Shown in pieces: positions 44,901 through 53,263 of a DNA stretch of 53,263 nucleotides. This DNA is from Microbacterium suaedae (lineage in GTDB: Bacteria > Actinomycetota > Actinomycetes > Actinomycetales > Microbacteriaceae). Where the stretch lies: assembly GCF_003254645.1 (NCBI RefSeq), contig NZ_PNFD01000007.1:1-53263 (forward strand), written 5' to 3'. Every line of letters begins with the position of its first letter. The first letter of the stretch is position 1. The notes beneath the pieces were generated by a model. It was not told the origin of the DNA and did no database searches. It was given only the letters and a program-made list of their open reading frames with translations. Position numbers and translations under genes: made by a program.

Positions 44901-45721
44901 CCGCTCCTCCCGGCGATACGTTCTCTGGGCACGGTGTCGTCGTGCCACGCGGCGCGGTCCAGCGTGTCGGTCTCGGGCTCGTCCCACCCGCGCCTGACGT
45001 CGACCGCGTCGACGACGATGGCCGTGATGTTGTCGCGCCCGCCGTGCATCACGGCCTCGCGCACGAGCCGGGCGGCGGCGGTCCGCGGGTCGACCTCGGC
45101 GTTCAGGGTCGCCTCGATGAGGTCTGCCGGCAGCTCCTCGGTCAGCCCATCTGTGCAGACGAGGATGCGGTCGCCGGCCGCGGCGGGCAGCATCCAGACG
45201 TCCGTCTCCCCCAGGGCACCGGCCCCCAGAGCGCGTGTGACGACGTTGCGGCGGCGGTCCCCTCGCGCCCCCTCCTCGGTGAGCGCGCCCGCGTCGATCA
45301 GCTCCTGAACGAGCGAGTGGTCGACGGTGAGCTGCGTGAGGACGCCGTTCTGCAGCCGGTAGGTGCGCGAATCGCCGACGTTGAGCGCCAGCCAATAGCC
45401 GACGCCGTCGATCTCCGTCGCGATCACTCCCGAGAGCGTCGTTCCCGCGCCGGCCTTCTGCGCCCGGGAGAAGCTCTCGATGCAAGATCGCGCGGCCTCG
45501 ACGGCCCCGCGCGCATCGTCGACCGTGACCCACTCGCGCGCCGCGAAGCGCTGGAACGCGGAGAGCGCGGTCGCCGCCGCGACGTCCCCGGCATCATGCC
45601 CGCCCATCCCGTCGGCGACGAGGAAGCACGGCCATGATGCGAGGGCCGCGTCCTCGTTGAGGGTGCGACGACGTCCGGCGTCGGTCGCGACGCCGCTCGC
45701 CGTCGTGATCGCAGCCGTCAT
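44897..45721 (-). CDS. PP2C-type protein phosphatase
   Basis: A 274-residue metal-dependent Ser/Thr phosphatase. Complete PP2C motifs: VADGMGGHDAGDVA, LNVGDSRTYRL, ILVCTDGLTEEL and GRDNITAIVVD, with the metal-binding Asp residues in place. No membrane helix. It would reverse phosphorylation by a Hanks-type kinase, but none is encoded here. It lies one base after the RDD-FHA stop and overlaps the next FHA gene by ATGA. The start at 45721 (MTAAITTASG) is the likely one; a longer frame is antisense-like. Confidence 0.93.
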   Translation of the reverse strand: MTAAITTASGVATDAGRRRTLNEDAALASWPCFLVADGMGGHDAGDVAAATALSAFQRFAAREWVTVDDARGAVEAARSCIESFSRAQKAGAGTTLSGVIATEIDGVGYWLALNVGDSRTYRLQNGVLTQLTVDHSLVQELIDAGALTEEGARGDRRRNVVTRALGAGALGETDVWMLPAAAGDRILVCTDGLTEELPADLIEATLNAEVDPRTAAARLVREAVMHGGRDNITAIVVDAVDVRRGWDEPETDTLDRAAWHDDTVPRERIAGRSG

Positions 45722-45722
45722 C

Positions 45723-47195
45723 TCAGGACCGGCCCGCGCGCTCGACCGTCGCCCGCCGATCACCGATCGCGAGCACGTCCCCCACGGCGAGCGCCGTGGG
45801 CACACCGGGCACGAGTTCCGTCGGAACGCCGTCCCGCTCAAGCACGACGCCATTCGTCGAGTGGCGATCGGTCACCGTCGCACCCTCGCCGTCGACGGAG
45901 ATCTCGAAGTGCGTCTTCGACAGCGACCGCGAGTCGTCCTCGATCGCGACATGATCCGCTCCGTCCTCCGCGAGGGGATTCCGACCGAAGACCGTGCGGG
46001 AAGTCGATGTCGTGTGTCGTCCGTCGTCCCAGGCGAGGACGACGCTCACCGGAGCCTGCCGGCTCGAGCGGTTGATCACGACCGTGTCGTCCGGGAAGTC
46101 GTCCGCCGGCGGCTGCGCGATCGTCTCCGAGGCGGGCGGGGCCGAGGGCTGTTCGAGCGGCTCGGGCTCCGAGGCTCGCGGAGGTGCGGGAGGACGCTCG
46201 CCCGTCACACCGGGCACGAAGGCGATCGGCCCCTCATCCACCGGCGCCTGCTGTGCGGGATCCGTCTCGGCGAAGGCATCCCGAGGGGCGTCTGGCGTGG
46301 CGAACGGATCGGCGGCGGCGGGCTGCGCAGGATCCGGCGCCGCGAAGGCGTCCTGGGGAGCAGCCGGCGTGGCGAACGGATCGGCGGGCGCGGGATCCGA
46401 TGCCGCAATGCCACCCCGTGGTGAAGCAGGTGCGGGAGACGGGTCGGCGGGCGCCGGCGGATCCGCGGGCCTCGGCGGCACGGGAGGTGCGGCGGGCGGC
46501 GCGTACTGCGCCTGAGGCGTGCCGTACCCGGCCGGAGACTGCGGAGCCGCGGCGGGTGCAGATGGCGCGGCGTAGGGCGACGCCGGTGCGGCGGCCGCAG
46601 GCGCGCCGTTGAGGCGCGGATCCGGCTGCCAGCCCTGCGGGGCGACGGCGGAGGCGGCCCGCGATCCCGAGATGTCGACGACGAGCGTGTCCGTCGCCTT
46701 GTCGTGCCACCCCTGGCGTCGCCCTGATCGGTCGAAGAACACCGAGAAGTAGCCGACGACGATCACCGTCGAGAGCGCCCAGATGAGGTGCCGCGCCAGG
46801 GCGCGCCAGAATCCGAGCTTCGCTCCCGTCCCGGCCCGCACGAGGCGCACCTTCAGCCACCGCTGCGCAAACGAGCCGCCCGAGCCCTGCATGGCGACGT
46901 AGACGACGATGAGGGCTGTGGCGATGAGAAGGGGCACGAGCACGAGCGGCACATACCCCAGCGCCTCGCCGCGCGCCAACATCGGCGCGGAGACGGCGGC
47001 GAGCACGACCGAGATCGGCCCAATGAGGATCCCCGCGGCGACGCCGACGAGCACCATGTCGATGAGGTAGACGCCGACGCGCGTGCCGAGAGACGCGGGC
47101 TGAGGGGCCTCGACGTGCGGAGGGTGCTGCGCCGCCGGGGGTACGCCGCCGTACGGCGCGCCTGCGTCGCTTGACTGACCTGTCGACATACTCAC
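45723..47195 (-). CDS. RDD family membrane protein with C-terminal FHA domain
   Basis: A 490-residue fusion. The RDD domain (about 35-180) has three helices and the motif SLGTRVGVYLIDMV, and WLKVRLVRAGTGAKLGFWRALARHL. A Pro/Ala-rich linker of about 200 residues carries repeated FATP(D/A)APxDAFA units. The FHA domain (about 395-488) shows FGRNPLAED, SLSKTHFEI and HSTNGVVL. GTG at 47195 has AAGGAGG six bases upstream. It heads the RDD-FHA, phosphatase, FHA, small membrane protein set. Confidence 0.9.
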   Translation of the reverse strand: MSMSTGQSSDAGAPYGGVPPAAQHPPHVEAPQPASLGTRVGVYLIDMVLVGVAAGILIGPISVVLAAVSAPMLARGEALGYVPLVLVPLLIATALIVVYVAMQGSGGSFAQRWLKVRLVRAGTGAKLGFWRALARHLIWALSTVIVVGYFSVFFDRSGRRQGWHDKATDTLVVDISGSRAASAVAPQGWQPDPRLNGAPAAAAPASPYAAPSAPAAAPQSPAGYGTPQAQYAPPAAPPVPPRPADPPAPADPSPAPASPRGGIAASDPAPADPFATPAAPQDAFAAPDPAQPAAADPFATPDAPRDAFAETDPAQQAPVDEGPIAFVPGVTGERPPAPPRASEPEPLEQPSAPPASETIAQPPADDFPDDTVVINRSSRQAPVSVVLAWDDGRHTTSTSRTVFGRNPLAEDGADHVAIEDDSRSLSKTHFEISVDGEGATVTDRHSTNGVVLERDGVPTELVPGVPTALAVGDVLAIGDRRATVERAGRS

Positions 47196-47321
47196 GTCAG
47201 GCCTCCTTCGTGCTCACTGCTTCTCGGGTACCTGTGACTTTCTCACGAAGTCGCACCGTTCCGCGACGGCGCGGGCAGTTCTGCCCGGCGCGATGCGCGA
47301 CGGATCCGGAGAACTCCGCTC

Positions 47322-48302
47322 TCAGACGGCCTCGGCCTGCGATCGCGTCTGCGGTGCGGGGATCTCTGCGAGCGCGCGCTCGATGACGGTGCTCTGCACG
47401 ACGCCCGAGAACTCGGCCTCCGGATCCATCACGAGGCGGTGCGCCCACACGGGCTGGGCGAGCGACTTGATGTCGTCAGGGATCACGTAGTGGCGCCCCT
47501 GGGACCCCGCCCACACCTTCGCGAGTCGGATCATCGCGATCGCTCCGCGCACGGACACCCCGAGACGCGTGTCTCGATCCGTACGGGTCGCCTCGGCGAG
47601 CTCCGCCACGTATCGCAGCACCGAGGGCTCGACGTGCACGCTTGCCGCCAGATCCGCCATGTCGGCGACCGCGTCGGTCGTGATCAGCGGCGCCAAACGG
47701 CTCGCCGGGTCGCGCTCGGCCGAGCCCGCCAGGATCCGCTCCGTCACCTCGACCGTCGGGTACCCGATGGACGTCTGGATGAGGAAGCGGTCGAGCTGTG
47801 CCTCGGGCAGCTTGTAGGTTCCGGCCGTCTCGACGGGGTTCTGCGTCGCGACGACGAGGAACGGGCGACCGACCTCGTGCGTCACCCCGTCGACCGTGAC
47901 CCGCGCCTCTTCCATGACCTCGAGCAGGGCCGACTGGGTCTTCGGCGAGGCGCGGTTGATCTCGTCGGCGAGGAGGATCGACGTGAAGACCGGCCCCTTG
48001 TGGAACTCGAAGGAGTGGGTCTGCTGGTCGTAGATCGTCACGCCCGTCACGTCGCTCGGCAGGAGGTCTGGCGTGAACTGGATACGGTTCGACGTGCCCT
48101 GCACCGTGGCCGCGAGGGCCTTCGCGAGGCTCGTCTTGCCGGTGCCGGGCGCATCCTCGAGCAGAACGTGCCCCTCTGCCAGCATCGAAGCGAGCACGAG
48201 GCTCACGACGTCGCGCTTGCCCATCAGCGCGTGATCGACGTTGTCGACGAGACGGCCGAAGGTGGTCGTGAACCACGCGGCCTGCTGTGGTGTCATGCTC
48301 AT
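47322..48302 (-). CDS. MoxR family AAA+ ATPase
   Basis: A 326-residue ATPase thought to act as a chaperone for protein complexes. Motifs: EDAPGTGKTSLAK (Walker A) near residue 48, LLADEINRASPKTQSALLEVMEE (Walker B) near 112, and sensor ATQNPVE with AQLDRFLI. The usual partner, a DUF58 protein, is not next to it; 126 bases later comes the RDD-FHA gene. ATG at 48302; TAGGGT near 48365 is a possible -10. Confidence 0.93.
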   Translation of the reverse strand: MSMTPQQAAWFTTTFGRLVDNVDHALMGKRDVVSLVLASMLAEGHVLLEDAPGTGKTSLAKALAATVQGTSNRIQFTPDLLPSDVTGVTIYDQQTHSFEFHKGPVFTSILLADEINRASPKTQSALLEVMEEARVTVDGVTHEVGRPFLVVATQNPVETAGTYKLPEAQLDRFLIQTSIGYPTVEVTERILAGSAERDPASRLAPLITTDAVADMADLAASVHVEPSVLRYVAELAEATRTDRDTRLGVSVRGAIAMIRLAKVWAGSQGRHYVIPDDIKSLAQPVWAHRLVMDPEAEFSGVVQSTVIERALAEIPAPQTRSQAEAV

Positions 48303-48399
48303 GGTGGGTCTCGCTTTCGCTCGCGGGGATGCGCGCGACCATTCAGGGCGCCAGCCTCACCACCCTAGCCGCGACGACACGCCAGGAACGACGCCTCCC

Positions 48400-50475
48400 C
48401 TACCGTGCGCGTGCCTTCTTCTCGGGGGTCGGCTCCGCTCCGCGGGCGCGCAGATCCTCGTAGTGCGCGCGTGCCTCCTCCTGCCGCTCGCGCTCCGCGC
48501 CGGACGCGATCGGCGCCCGCACGTGCTCCGGCGCGAAGCCGAACGCGTCGACGAGGTCCTGAGCGTGCGGTCGCAGGCGGGTGCAGAGCCGGTCGATGTA
48601 GCGCGTGACCGCAGCCGCTCGCTGCGTCGACAGTCGGCCGTTCACGAGGTGCCAGGTGAGGTGGGTCTCGATGAGCGAGAGGCCGAAGAGGTCTCGCACC
48701 CACACAAGAACGGCACGCGTGTCTTCATCTTCAATCCGGTCGATCCCGTCGGTGAACGCCTCCCACTGCAGCAGCTCGCCGTGTGCGCGGGCCGCCTCGA
48801 GCAGCTCGACCTGGTTCTCGTTGAAGACCTCCTGCGCCTCGGCGGGCGGCAGTTTCCGCGCCGCGTTCAGGCGCGAGCCGACATCGGACACCATCTGCTG
48901 CACGCGATCGGCGAGCAGCTGGTGCTGGTCTTCGGCGCGCAGGCCGAGCTCAACCGAGCGCGCGGTGGATCCGAGATCGGCGACGGCCTGGCCAAGTTGG
49001 CGGAGCCCGGCGCCGTGGAAGAACTTCGACGCGCCCTGACGTGCGGCGTATGCGGCGAGGTGCCGGGTGTCCTTCCCCGAGAACTGCGCTGCGAAATCGC
49101 CCAGCAGCCGCTTGCCGACCAGCTGGAGGAGCACGTTGTTGTCGCCCTCAAACGTCGCGTAGACGTCGAGGTCCTGGTGGAGGCCGACGAGGCGGTTCTC
49201 GGCGAGGTAGCCCTGCCCTCCGCACGCTTCGCGTGCCTCCTGGATCGTGTCGAGCGCGTTCCACGTGGACAGCGGCTTGAGCGCGGCCGCGAGAGTCTCG
49301 AGATCCTGGCGATTCTCGTCGGTGTCGGTCTCGCCGCTGAACACTCCATCGAACTTCTGGAGCAGCTCCTCGTGGGCGAACGTCTGGGCATAGGCCGTCG
49401 CGATGCGCGGGATGAGCCGGCGACGGTGCTTCCCGTAGTCGAGGATCACCGACTCCTCCCCTGTGCCGTCGTCGAACTGTCGGCGCTGGTTTCCGTAGGT
49501 GACCGCGATCTTCAGCGCGAGCGCGGACGCCCAGGTGGCGGCGCCGTCGAGCGACACGCGTCCCTGCACGAGGGCGCCGAGCATGGTGAAGAAGCGGCGC
49601 CCGGGGCTCGCGATGGGGCTCGAGTAGGTGCCGTCGGCCGCGACGTCGCCGTAGCGGTTGAGGAGGTTCTCGCGCGGCACGCGCACGTGGTCGAATGCGA
49701 GCCGGCCGTTGTCGATGCCGTTGAGGCCGCCCTTCGGGCCGTCATCTTCACTCGTGATGCCCGGCAGATTGTCGCCGTTCTCGTCGCGGATCGGAACGAA
49801 GAAGCAGTGCACGCCGTAGTTCACGCCGCCCGTGATGAGCTGCGCGAACACCGTCGCCGCGCGCCCGTGCGTCGCCGCGTTGCCGAGGTAGTCCTTGTAG
49901 GCGCCACGGAACGGCGTGTGGATCACGAACTCCCGCGACTCGACGTCGTACGTAGCCGTCGTTGCGATCGACTGCACATCGGATCCGTGACCGGTCTCGG
50001 TCATCGCGAAGGCGCCCGGCAGATCGAGCGACATCGCATCGGGGAGCCAGCGATCCCAGTGCTTCTTCGTGCCGAGCTGGTAGATCGCCGACGTGAACAG
50101 CCCCCACTGCACGCCCGACTTGATCTGCAGGCTCGGATCCGCGAGCACGAGCTCCTCGAAGCCCGCGAGATTGCCGCCCTGCGTGCCGCGACCGCCATAC
50201 TCCTTCGGGAAGGCCCGCCCTCCGGCGCCGCGCTCGGCGAGCATCCGGCACTGCTCGAGCACGCGCTCGCGGTGCTCGAGGTAGTGCTGCCCCTCGACGC
50301 GCCAGAACGCGTCGTCCTTGATCATCTCGCGCGCCTCGAGCCGGATGTCGCGCCACTTCCCGAGCAGGTGGGGCGTGAGCTGATCGACGTCGATGCTCAC
50401 GTCGAATTCGGGCGCGGTCTGTCCCGAGGTGCTGGTGTGCGCGGGCTTGTCAGGGCGAACGGCGGTGTCTGCCAC
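48400..50475 (-). CDS. Acyl-CoA oxidase/dehydrogenase family protein
   Basis: A 691-residue flavoprotein, the length of peroxisomal-type acyl-CoA oxidases rather than the ~390 of dehydrogenases. Segments seen: RAFPKEYGGRGTQGGNLAGFEELVLADPSL, FAMTETGHGSDVQSI, the GRRFFTMLGALVQGRVSL helix, and IQEAREACGGQGYLAENRL, with YATFEGDNNVLLQLVGKRLL where the catalytic Glu is expected. It performs the first oxidation in fatty-acid breakdown. GTG at 50475 has GAGAGG five bases upstream. It stands alone. Confidence 0.92.
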   Translation of the reverse strand: MADTAVRPDKPAHTSTSGQTAPEFDVSIDVDQLTPHLLGKWRDIRLEAREMIKDDAFWRVEGQHYLEHRERVLEQCRMLAERGAGGRAFPKEYGGRGTQGGNLAGFEELVLADPSLQIKSGVQWGLFTSAIYQLGTKKHWDRWLPDAMSLDLPGAFAMTETGHGSDVQSIATTATYDVESREFVIHTPFRGAYKDYLGNAATHGRAATVFAQLITGGVNYGVHCFFVPIRDENGDNLPGITSEDDGPKGGLNGIDNGRLAFDHVRVPRENLLNRYGDVAADGTYSSPIASPGRRFFTMLGALVQGRVSLDGAATWASALALKIAVTYGNQRRQFDDGTGEESVILDYGKHRRRLIPRIATAYAQTFAHEELLQKFDGVFSGETDTDENRQDLETLAAALKPLSTWNALDTIQEAREACGGQGYLAENRLVGLHQDLDVYATFEGDNNVLLQLVGKRLLGDFAAQFSGKDTRHLAAYAARQGASKFFHGAGLRQLGQAVADLGSTARSVELGLRAEDQHQLLADRVQQMVSDVGSRLNAARKLPPAEAQEVFNENQVELLEAARAHGELLQWEAFTDGIDRIEDEDTRAVLVWVRDLFGLSLIETHLTWHLVNGRLSTQRAAAVTRYIDRLCTRLRPHAQDLVDAFGFAPEHVRAPIASGAERERQEEARAHYEDLRARGAEPTPEKKARAR

Positions 50476-50616
50476 GGCTGACCTCTCGTGTCGTCGAGTG
50501 GGAATCACCGAGAATCTACGAGAACGTGCACATCGCCACGGATTCTTTGTGCCAGCGACACAACGTCGGTGCCCGCCCACCTCGGCGCGACGTGTCGGTT
50601 CGGCACATCCCTCGGA

Positions 50617-51747
50617 TCAGCGCACGGAGACCGCGGGTTCCGGACGGCTCTCCTCGGATTCGACGGGTGGGTCGATGCTCTCGTCGGGTTCCTCGCGGAA
50701 CGCCGAGACGATCGCCTCGCGCGCACGGATCCAGGTCCGGTCGCGAATGAAGATGAAGTCGATGCCGATCATCGCGAGCGAGAACCACGGCAGCCCCATC
50801 AGCACGCCGATGCCGATGTGGAACGACATGATGCCGATCAGCGCGACGATGCGCGTGGGGCGCGTGAGCAGCATCAGCGGAAACGCGATCTGGAGGATGA
50901 TCGATCCCCAGCTGATCATCGTCACCGCCGGACCCCACGCCGTGAGGAACTCGCTGAGCACGGGCCAGGTGCCGAACCGGTCGGTCATGAGGGGGGCGTA
51001 GACCGCGTAGCCGCCCGCCCACGGGTCGCCACCGGCCTTGTAAAGACCGCCCGATACGTAGACGAAGACGACCTGCGCCGTCAGGGCGACGAGAGCGAGA
51101 TTGTGCAGCAGATTGCTGATCTCGACGGGAAGGATCGTGCGGAACCCCGTGCGAGCGCGGCGTCGCGCGTCGACCGACCATCGCGCGGCGGGATCCGCGA
51201 AGAACAGCAGGAGGAGCACGATGCGATACATATTGTCGCCCTGGTCACCCACGGCGTCGGTCATCTCGATGAAGCTGACCCAGAGCACGAAGTACACGGG
51301 AAGCACGATCTTGAAGCGCCACCCGATCGTGAACATCACGGCGAGTGCGAGCAGGACGAGATAGAGCGTCGTGAAGAGCGCGTCGTCGTAGGCGACGCGA
51401 TGGAACCAGCTGAAGATCCATATCTTCGGGAAGTCGCTGACCGGCTCGGCGCCCTCACCGTTCCACGCGGACCCGGATCCGAACGTGTACAGGCGTGTCG
51501 AGAAGTTCGTCAGCAGAAGGCCGATGCCGGTGAGACCGAACAGGATCCGCGTGACCGCCAGCCCGTAGAGCGACTTCTTGGTGTCGAGCAGCCAGGCCTC
51601 GCCCCAGAGCCATGCGTCTCGCGCGACCCGGAGGAGGGTGTGCACGAGCAGGCGCAGCAGCCGCGCGATCGCGCGAGGTGTCCGGACGAGCGTTCGCCGG
51701 ACGTCGGATACGACGGAGCGGGGCGTCCCCGCATCGCGGCCGCTCAC
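50617..51747 (-). CDS. HTTM-domain membrane protein
   Basis: A 376-residue multi-pass protein with the HTTM/vitamin K-dependent carboxylase-like region: KKSLYGLAVTRILFGLTGIGLLL, an outside loop, YFVLWVSFIEMTDAVGDQGDNMYRIVLLLLFFADP (a family-like pattern), and VFVYVSGGLYKAGGDPWAGG. About eight to nine helices. SdpB, which helps process a secreted toxin, belongs to the same broad superfamily. GTG at 51747 overlaps the DUF5819 stop as GTGA, so the two are coupled. A specific reaction cannot be named. Confidence 0.82.
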   Translation of the reverse strand: MSGRDAGTPRSVVSDVRRTLVRTPRAIARLLRLLVHTLLRVARDAWLWGEAWLLDTKKSLYGLAVTRILFGLTGIGLLLTNFSTRLYTFGSGSAWNGEGAEPVSDFPKIWIFSWFHRVAYDDALFTTLYLVLLALAVMFTIGWRFKIVLPVYFVLWVSFIEMTDAVGDQGDNMYRIVLLLLFFADPAARWSVDARRRARTGFRTILPVEISNLLHNLALVALTAQVVFVYVSGGLYKAGGDPWAGGYAVYAPLMTDRFGTWPVLSEFLTAWGPAVTMISWGSIILQIAFPLMLLTRPTRIVALIGIMSFHIGIGVLMGLPWFSLAMIGIDFIFIRDRTWIRAREAIVSAFREEPDESIDPPVESEESRPEPAVSVR

Positions 51748-52493
51748 TCGCCCATCCGTTCATACGCCGCACGGAATACGTCCTCGAATGCCTGCTGCGA
51801 CTGCCCTTCGTTGACGACGGGCGCGCGCCACCCGGTCGGCGAGTACTGGATTCCGGGCGGCTCTGCGTCAGGATCGTGGCGGTCGGCGAAGGGGATCACG
51901 TTCTGGCGAGTGGCCCGATACTGCACGCGTTCGACATCATCGCCCCAGAGCGCGTACGCGACCTGCGTGGCGTAGGCCGTGGCGCGGTGCTCTTGCTCCA
52001 TGTACTCGTCGACCGAGTTCGTGTCCGCGTACGCCGTCATGGCCTCCGCCATGCGCTCCTCCCACGCGTCTTCGAAGTAGTTCAGTTCTGCGACCGACTT
52101 CTGGTCGCCGTCGAGTCGAGCCCACGCCGCCTTGAGCTGGCTCGACACGTCTTGGGCGACGATCCCGGCGCGCGGCGTGAAGAGCTGATATTGAATCATC
52201 GTGAGCTCGACATCGGTCGCAGAGACCCATTCTGTGGTTGCTCCCCCGACGAGCGCCCGTACCTCAAAGCGGTAATCGCCGTTGATCGGCTCGGGCGCGA
52301 AGACGCTCCACGACTGCCCGAACATCGGGATCATGTAGCTCGACAGACGCTCTTGGCCGACGACCTCGCGCAGGGGCGCCCAGGGGGCGATCCAGAGAAA
52401 CGAGGCGAACACGTGCCAGGCCGTCACGAGAACGGCGAGGCACATGGCGATGCGGATGTAGAGACGACGGCGGGGGCGGGTTGTCAGTGCCAT
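51744..52493 (-). CDS. DUF5819 family membrane-anchored protein
   Basis: A 249-residue protein with one N-terminal helix (about residues 12-33) and a large outside domain with WIAPWAPLREVVGQERLSSYMIPMFGQSWSVFAPEPINGDYRFEVRA, a family-like segment, and NYFEDAWEERM, VQYRATRQNV. No catalytic motif is recognised. The start at 52493 (MALTTRPRR) has GAGGAG seven bases upstream. It is coupled to the HTTM gene and lies downstream of the surface protein gene, with two hairpins between. Confidence 0.8.
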   Translation of the reverse strand: MALTTRPRRRLYIRIAMCLAVLVTAWHVFASFLWIAPWAPLREVVGQERLSSYMIPMFGQSWSVFAPEPINGDYRFEVRALVGGATTEWVSATDVELTMIQYQLFTPRAGIVAQDVSSQLKAAWARLDGDQKSVAELNYFEDAWEERMAEAMTAYADTNSVDEYMEQEHRATAYATQVAYALWGDDVERVQYRATRQNVIPFADRHDPDAEPPGIQYSPTGWRAPVVNEGQSQQAFEDVFRAAYERMGE

Positions 52494-52528
52494 GGGGTCA
52501 CTCCTCAGTCGGCGATCGCGACGACGAA

Positions 52529-52572
52529 CCACCCGTGGTCCGGTGAGTACTGCGTCACCGGACCACGGGTGG
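52529..52572. terminator. 18-bp perfect hairpin upstream of the DUF5819 gene
   Basis: CCACCCGTGGTCCGGTGA (52529-52546) and its exact complement (52555-52572) enclose an eight-base loop. There is no T-run. It may be a terminator of the surface protein gene or an mRNA stabiliser. Confidence 0.7.
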
Positions 52573-52585
52573 ATCTGCGTACGGA

Positions 52586-52622
52586 CCGGTGCCCCGCGGG
52601 ATCATCTCCCGCGGAGCACCGG
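52586..52622 (-). terminator. Hairpin just past the surface protein stop
   Basis: A 16-bp stem with one mismatch and a TCATC loop, 15 bases past the stop codon. It forms a tandem pair with the hairpin at 52529-52572. Confidence 0.7.
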
Positions 52623-52637
52623 GGCACGCTCGCTACC

Positions 52638-53263
52638 TCATGCGAGTTCGCGACGTCGCAGCAGGTACCAGGCGCCGGCTCCGACCAGCAGCATCGCTGC
52701 CGCGAGGGCGCCGATGGTGGCAGCCGTGTCTCCGCCCGTGGCGGCCAGGTCGCCGCCCGAGCCGTAGACCTCGAACGTCGCCTCGACGGATCCCGAGGTC
52801 GCACCTGTCAGCTCAACGACGTGGTCGCCGTTCTCAGAGTCGGCCGGAACGTCCCACATGAACACGACCTCACCGTTGCTGTCGGCCACCTGCTCACCGA
52901 TGGCGTACGGGTCGGAGAACTGCGTCGCCGTGACCGTCTCGCCGGGCTCGAAGCCGTAGCCGTATGCAACCTGCTGCTCGCCGACCTGACGGCGCTCGTG
53001 CTGGAGCTCCATCGAGATCTGTTGCCCGTCGGCGGCACTCGACGCGTTTGCGTTCGCCGCGGCCTCGGCCGAAGCGTCAGACGACGAGTCTGCGTTCGAT
53101 GCAGCCGCGGCAGCCGCCGAAGCGTTGCCTTCTGCAGCCGAGGTGGCATCAGCGTTCGACGCCGACGTCGCATCCGCCTGCGCAGCAGCCTGAGCCGCCA
53201 CCTGGGCCGACGCATTCGCCTCCGAGGAGACGTCCGTCGATGCATCGCTGGACGCATCCGCGT
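52638..53263 (-). CDS. Low-complexity surface protein with LAATG sorting signal (5' partial)
   Basis: The last 208 codons of a gene that enters from the right edge. The visible N-terminal part is Ala/Ser/Asp/Asn repeat (SNADATSAAEGNAS style), then a beta-rich domain of about 90 residues (YGYGFEPGETVTATQF, ENGDHVVELTGATSG). The C-terminus has LAATG, then a membrane helix and RRRELA, a cell-wall sorting signal of the LAxTG type used by class E sortases. No sortase is encoded nearby. The start lies outside the window. Confidence 0.8.
   Translation of the reverse strand, partial: ADASSDASTDVSSEANASAQVAAQAAAQADATSASNADATSAAEGNASAAAAAASNADSSSDASAEAAANANASSAADGQQISMELQHERRQVGEQQVAYGYGFEPGETVTATQFSDPYAIGEQVADSNGEVVFMWDVPADSENGDHVVELTGATSGSVEATFEVYGSGGDLAATGGDTAATIGALAAAMLLVGAGAWYLLRRRELA

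Overview
The window is high-GC DNA with actinobacterial gene content. Many start codons are GTG, coding is strongly G/C at third positions, and the core synteny (ftsH-folE-folP-folB-folK-DUF3180-PH-PH-DUF2520-lysS; hpt-tilS; serS next to a lipid kinase; LCP and M23 wall proteins; a DtxR/IdeR-type iron box) points to the family Microbacteriaceae, probably Microbacterium or a close relative. Genus is inference. Most genes lie on the minus strand. I see no phage, IS element, CRISPR array or rRNA gene.

Layout, low to high coordinate. 1-338: AT-richer, gene-free. 339-4342: iron-siderophore ABC importer (ATPase, lipoprotein, fused double permease) under an IdeR-like box, preceded by an MFS gene (4475-5722). 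5870-10375: sugar ABC importer plus a GH29 alpha-L-fucosidase, with a long palindromic operator at 10401-10426. 10639-12186: two tRNA-Ser genes around an LCP wall-polymer transferase. 12282-18406: HAD phosphatase and serS, then a divergent diacylglycerol-kinase-like gene, cardiolipin synthase, a tiny membrane protein and DUF4192. 18424-27961: lysS and the long ftsH/folate/PH-domain run, in which panC is absent between DUF2520 and lysS. 28093-30297: hpt, tilS, ppa. 30369-31844: a coiled-coil M23 peptidase, followed by a plus-strand tRNA-Glu/Asp/Phe cluster with promoter and terminator. 32664-36834: 2-methylcitrate cycle genes (prpD, prpB, prpC) behind a DUF2255 gene, with a 92-bp palindrome-flanked insert between prpD and prpB. 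36951-40756: BCCT transporter and an M23 peptidase with a very long Pro/Glu/Ser tail. 40865-43658: TrhO, a GT2-GtrA fusion, a glutaredoxin and a resolvase-fold protein that lacks the catalytic serine. 43675-48302: a compact phospho-signalling run (MoxR ATPase, RDD-FHA, PP2C phosphatase, second FHA protein, small membrane protein). 48400-50475: acyl-CoA oxidase. 50617-53263: HTTM-domain membrane protein, DUF5819 protein and the 3' part of a low-complexity surface protein with an LAATG sorting signal that runs off the window.

Two themes stand out. First, at least ten genes have a -10-like hexamer exactly 6 or 7 bases before the start codon and little or no Shine-Dalgarno sequence, as expected for leaderless mRNAs; serS and the lipid kinase share interlocked divergent promoters. 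Second, the right end holds the best candidate for an undescribed system: a sorted surface protein next to a translationally coupled DUF5819/HTTM pair. All assignments come from reading motifs, lengths and synteny; no database search was run.
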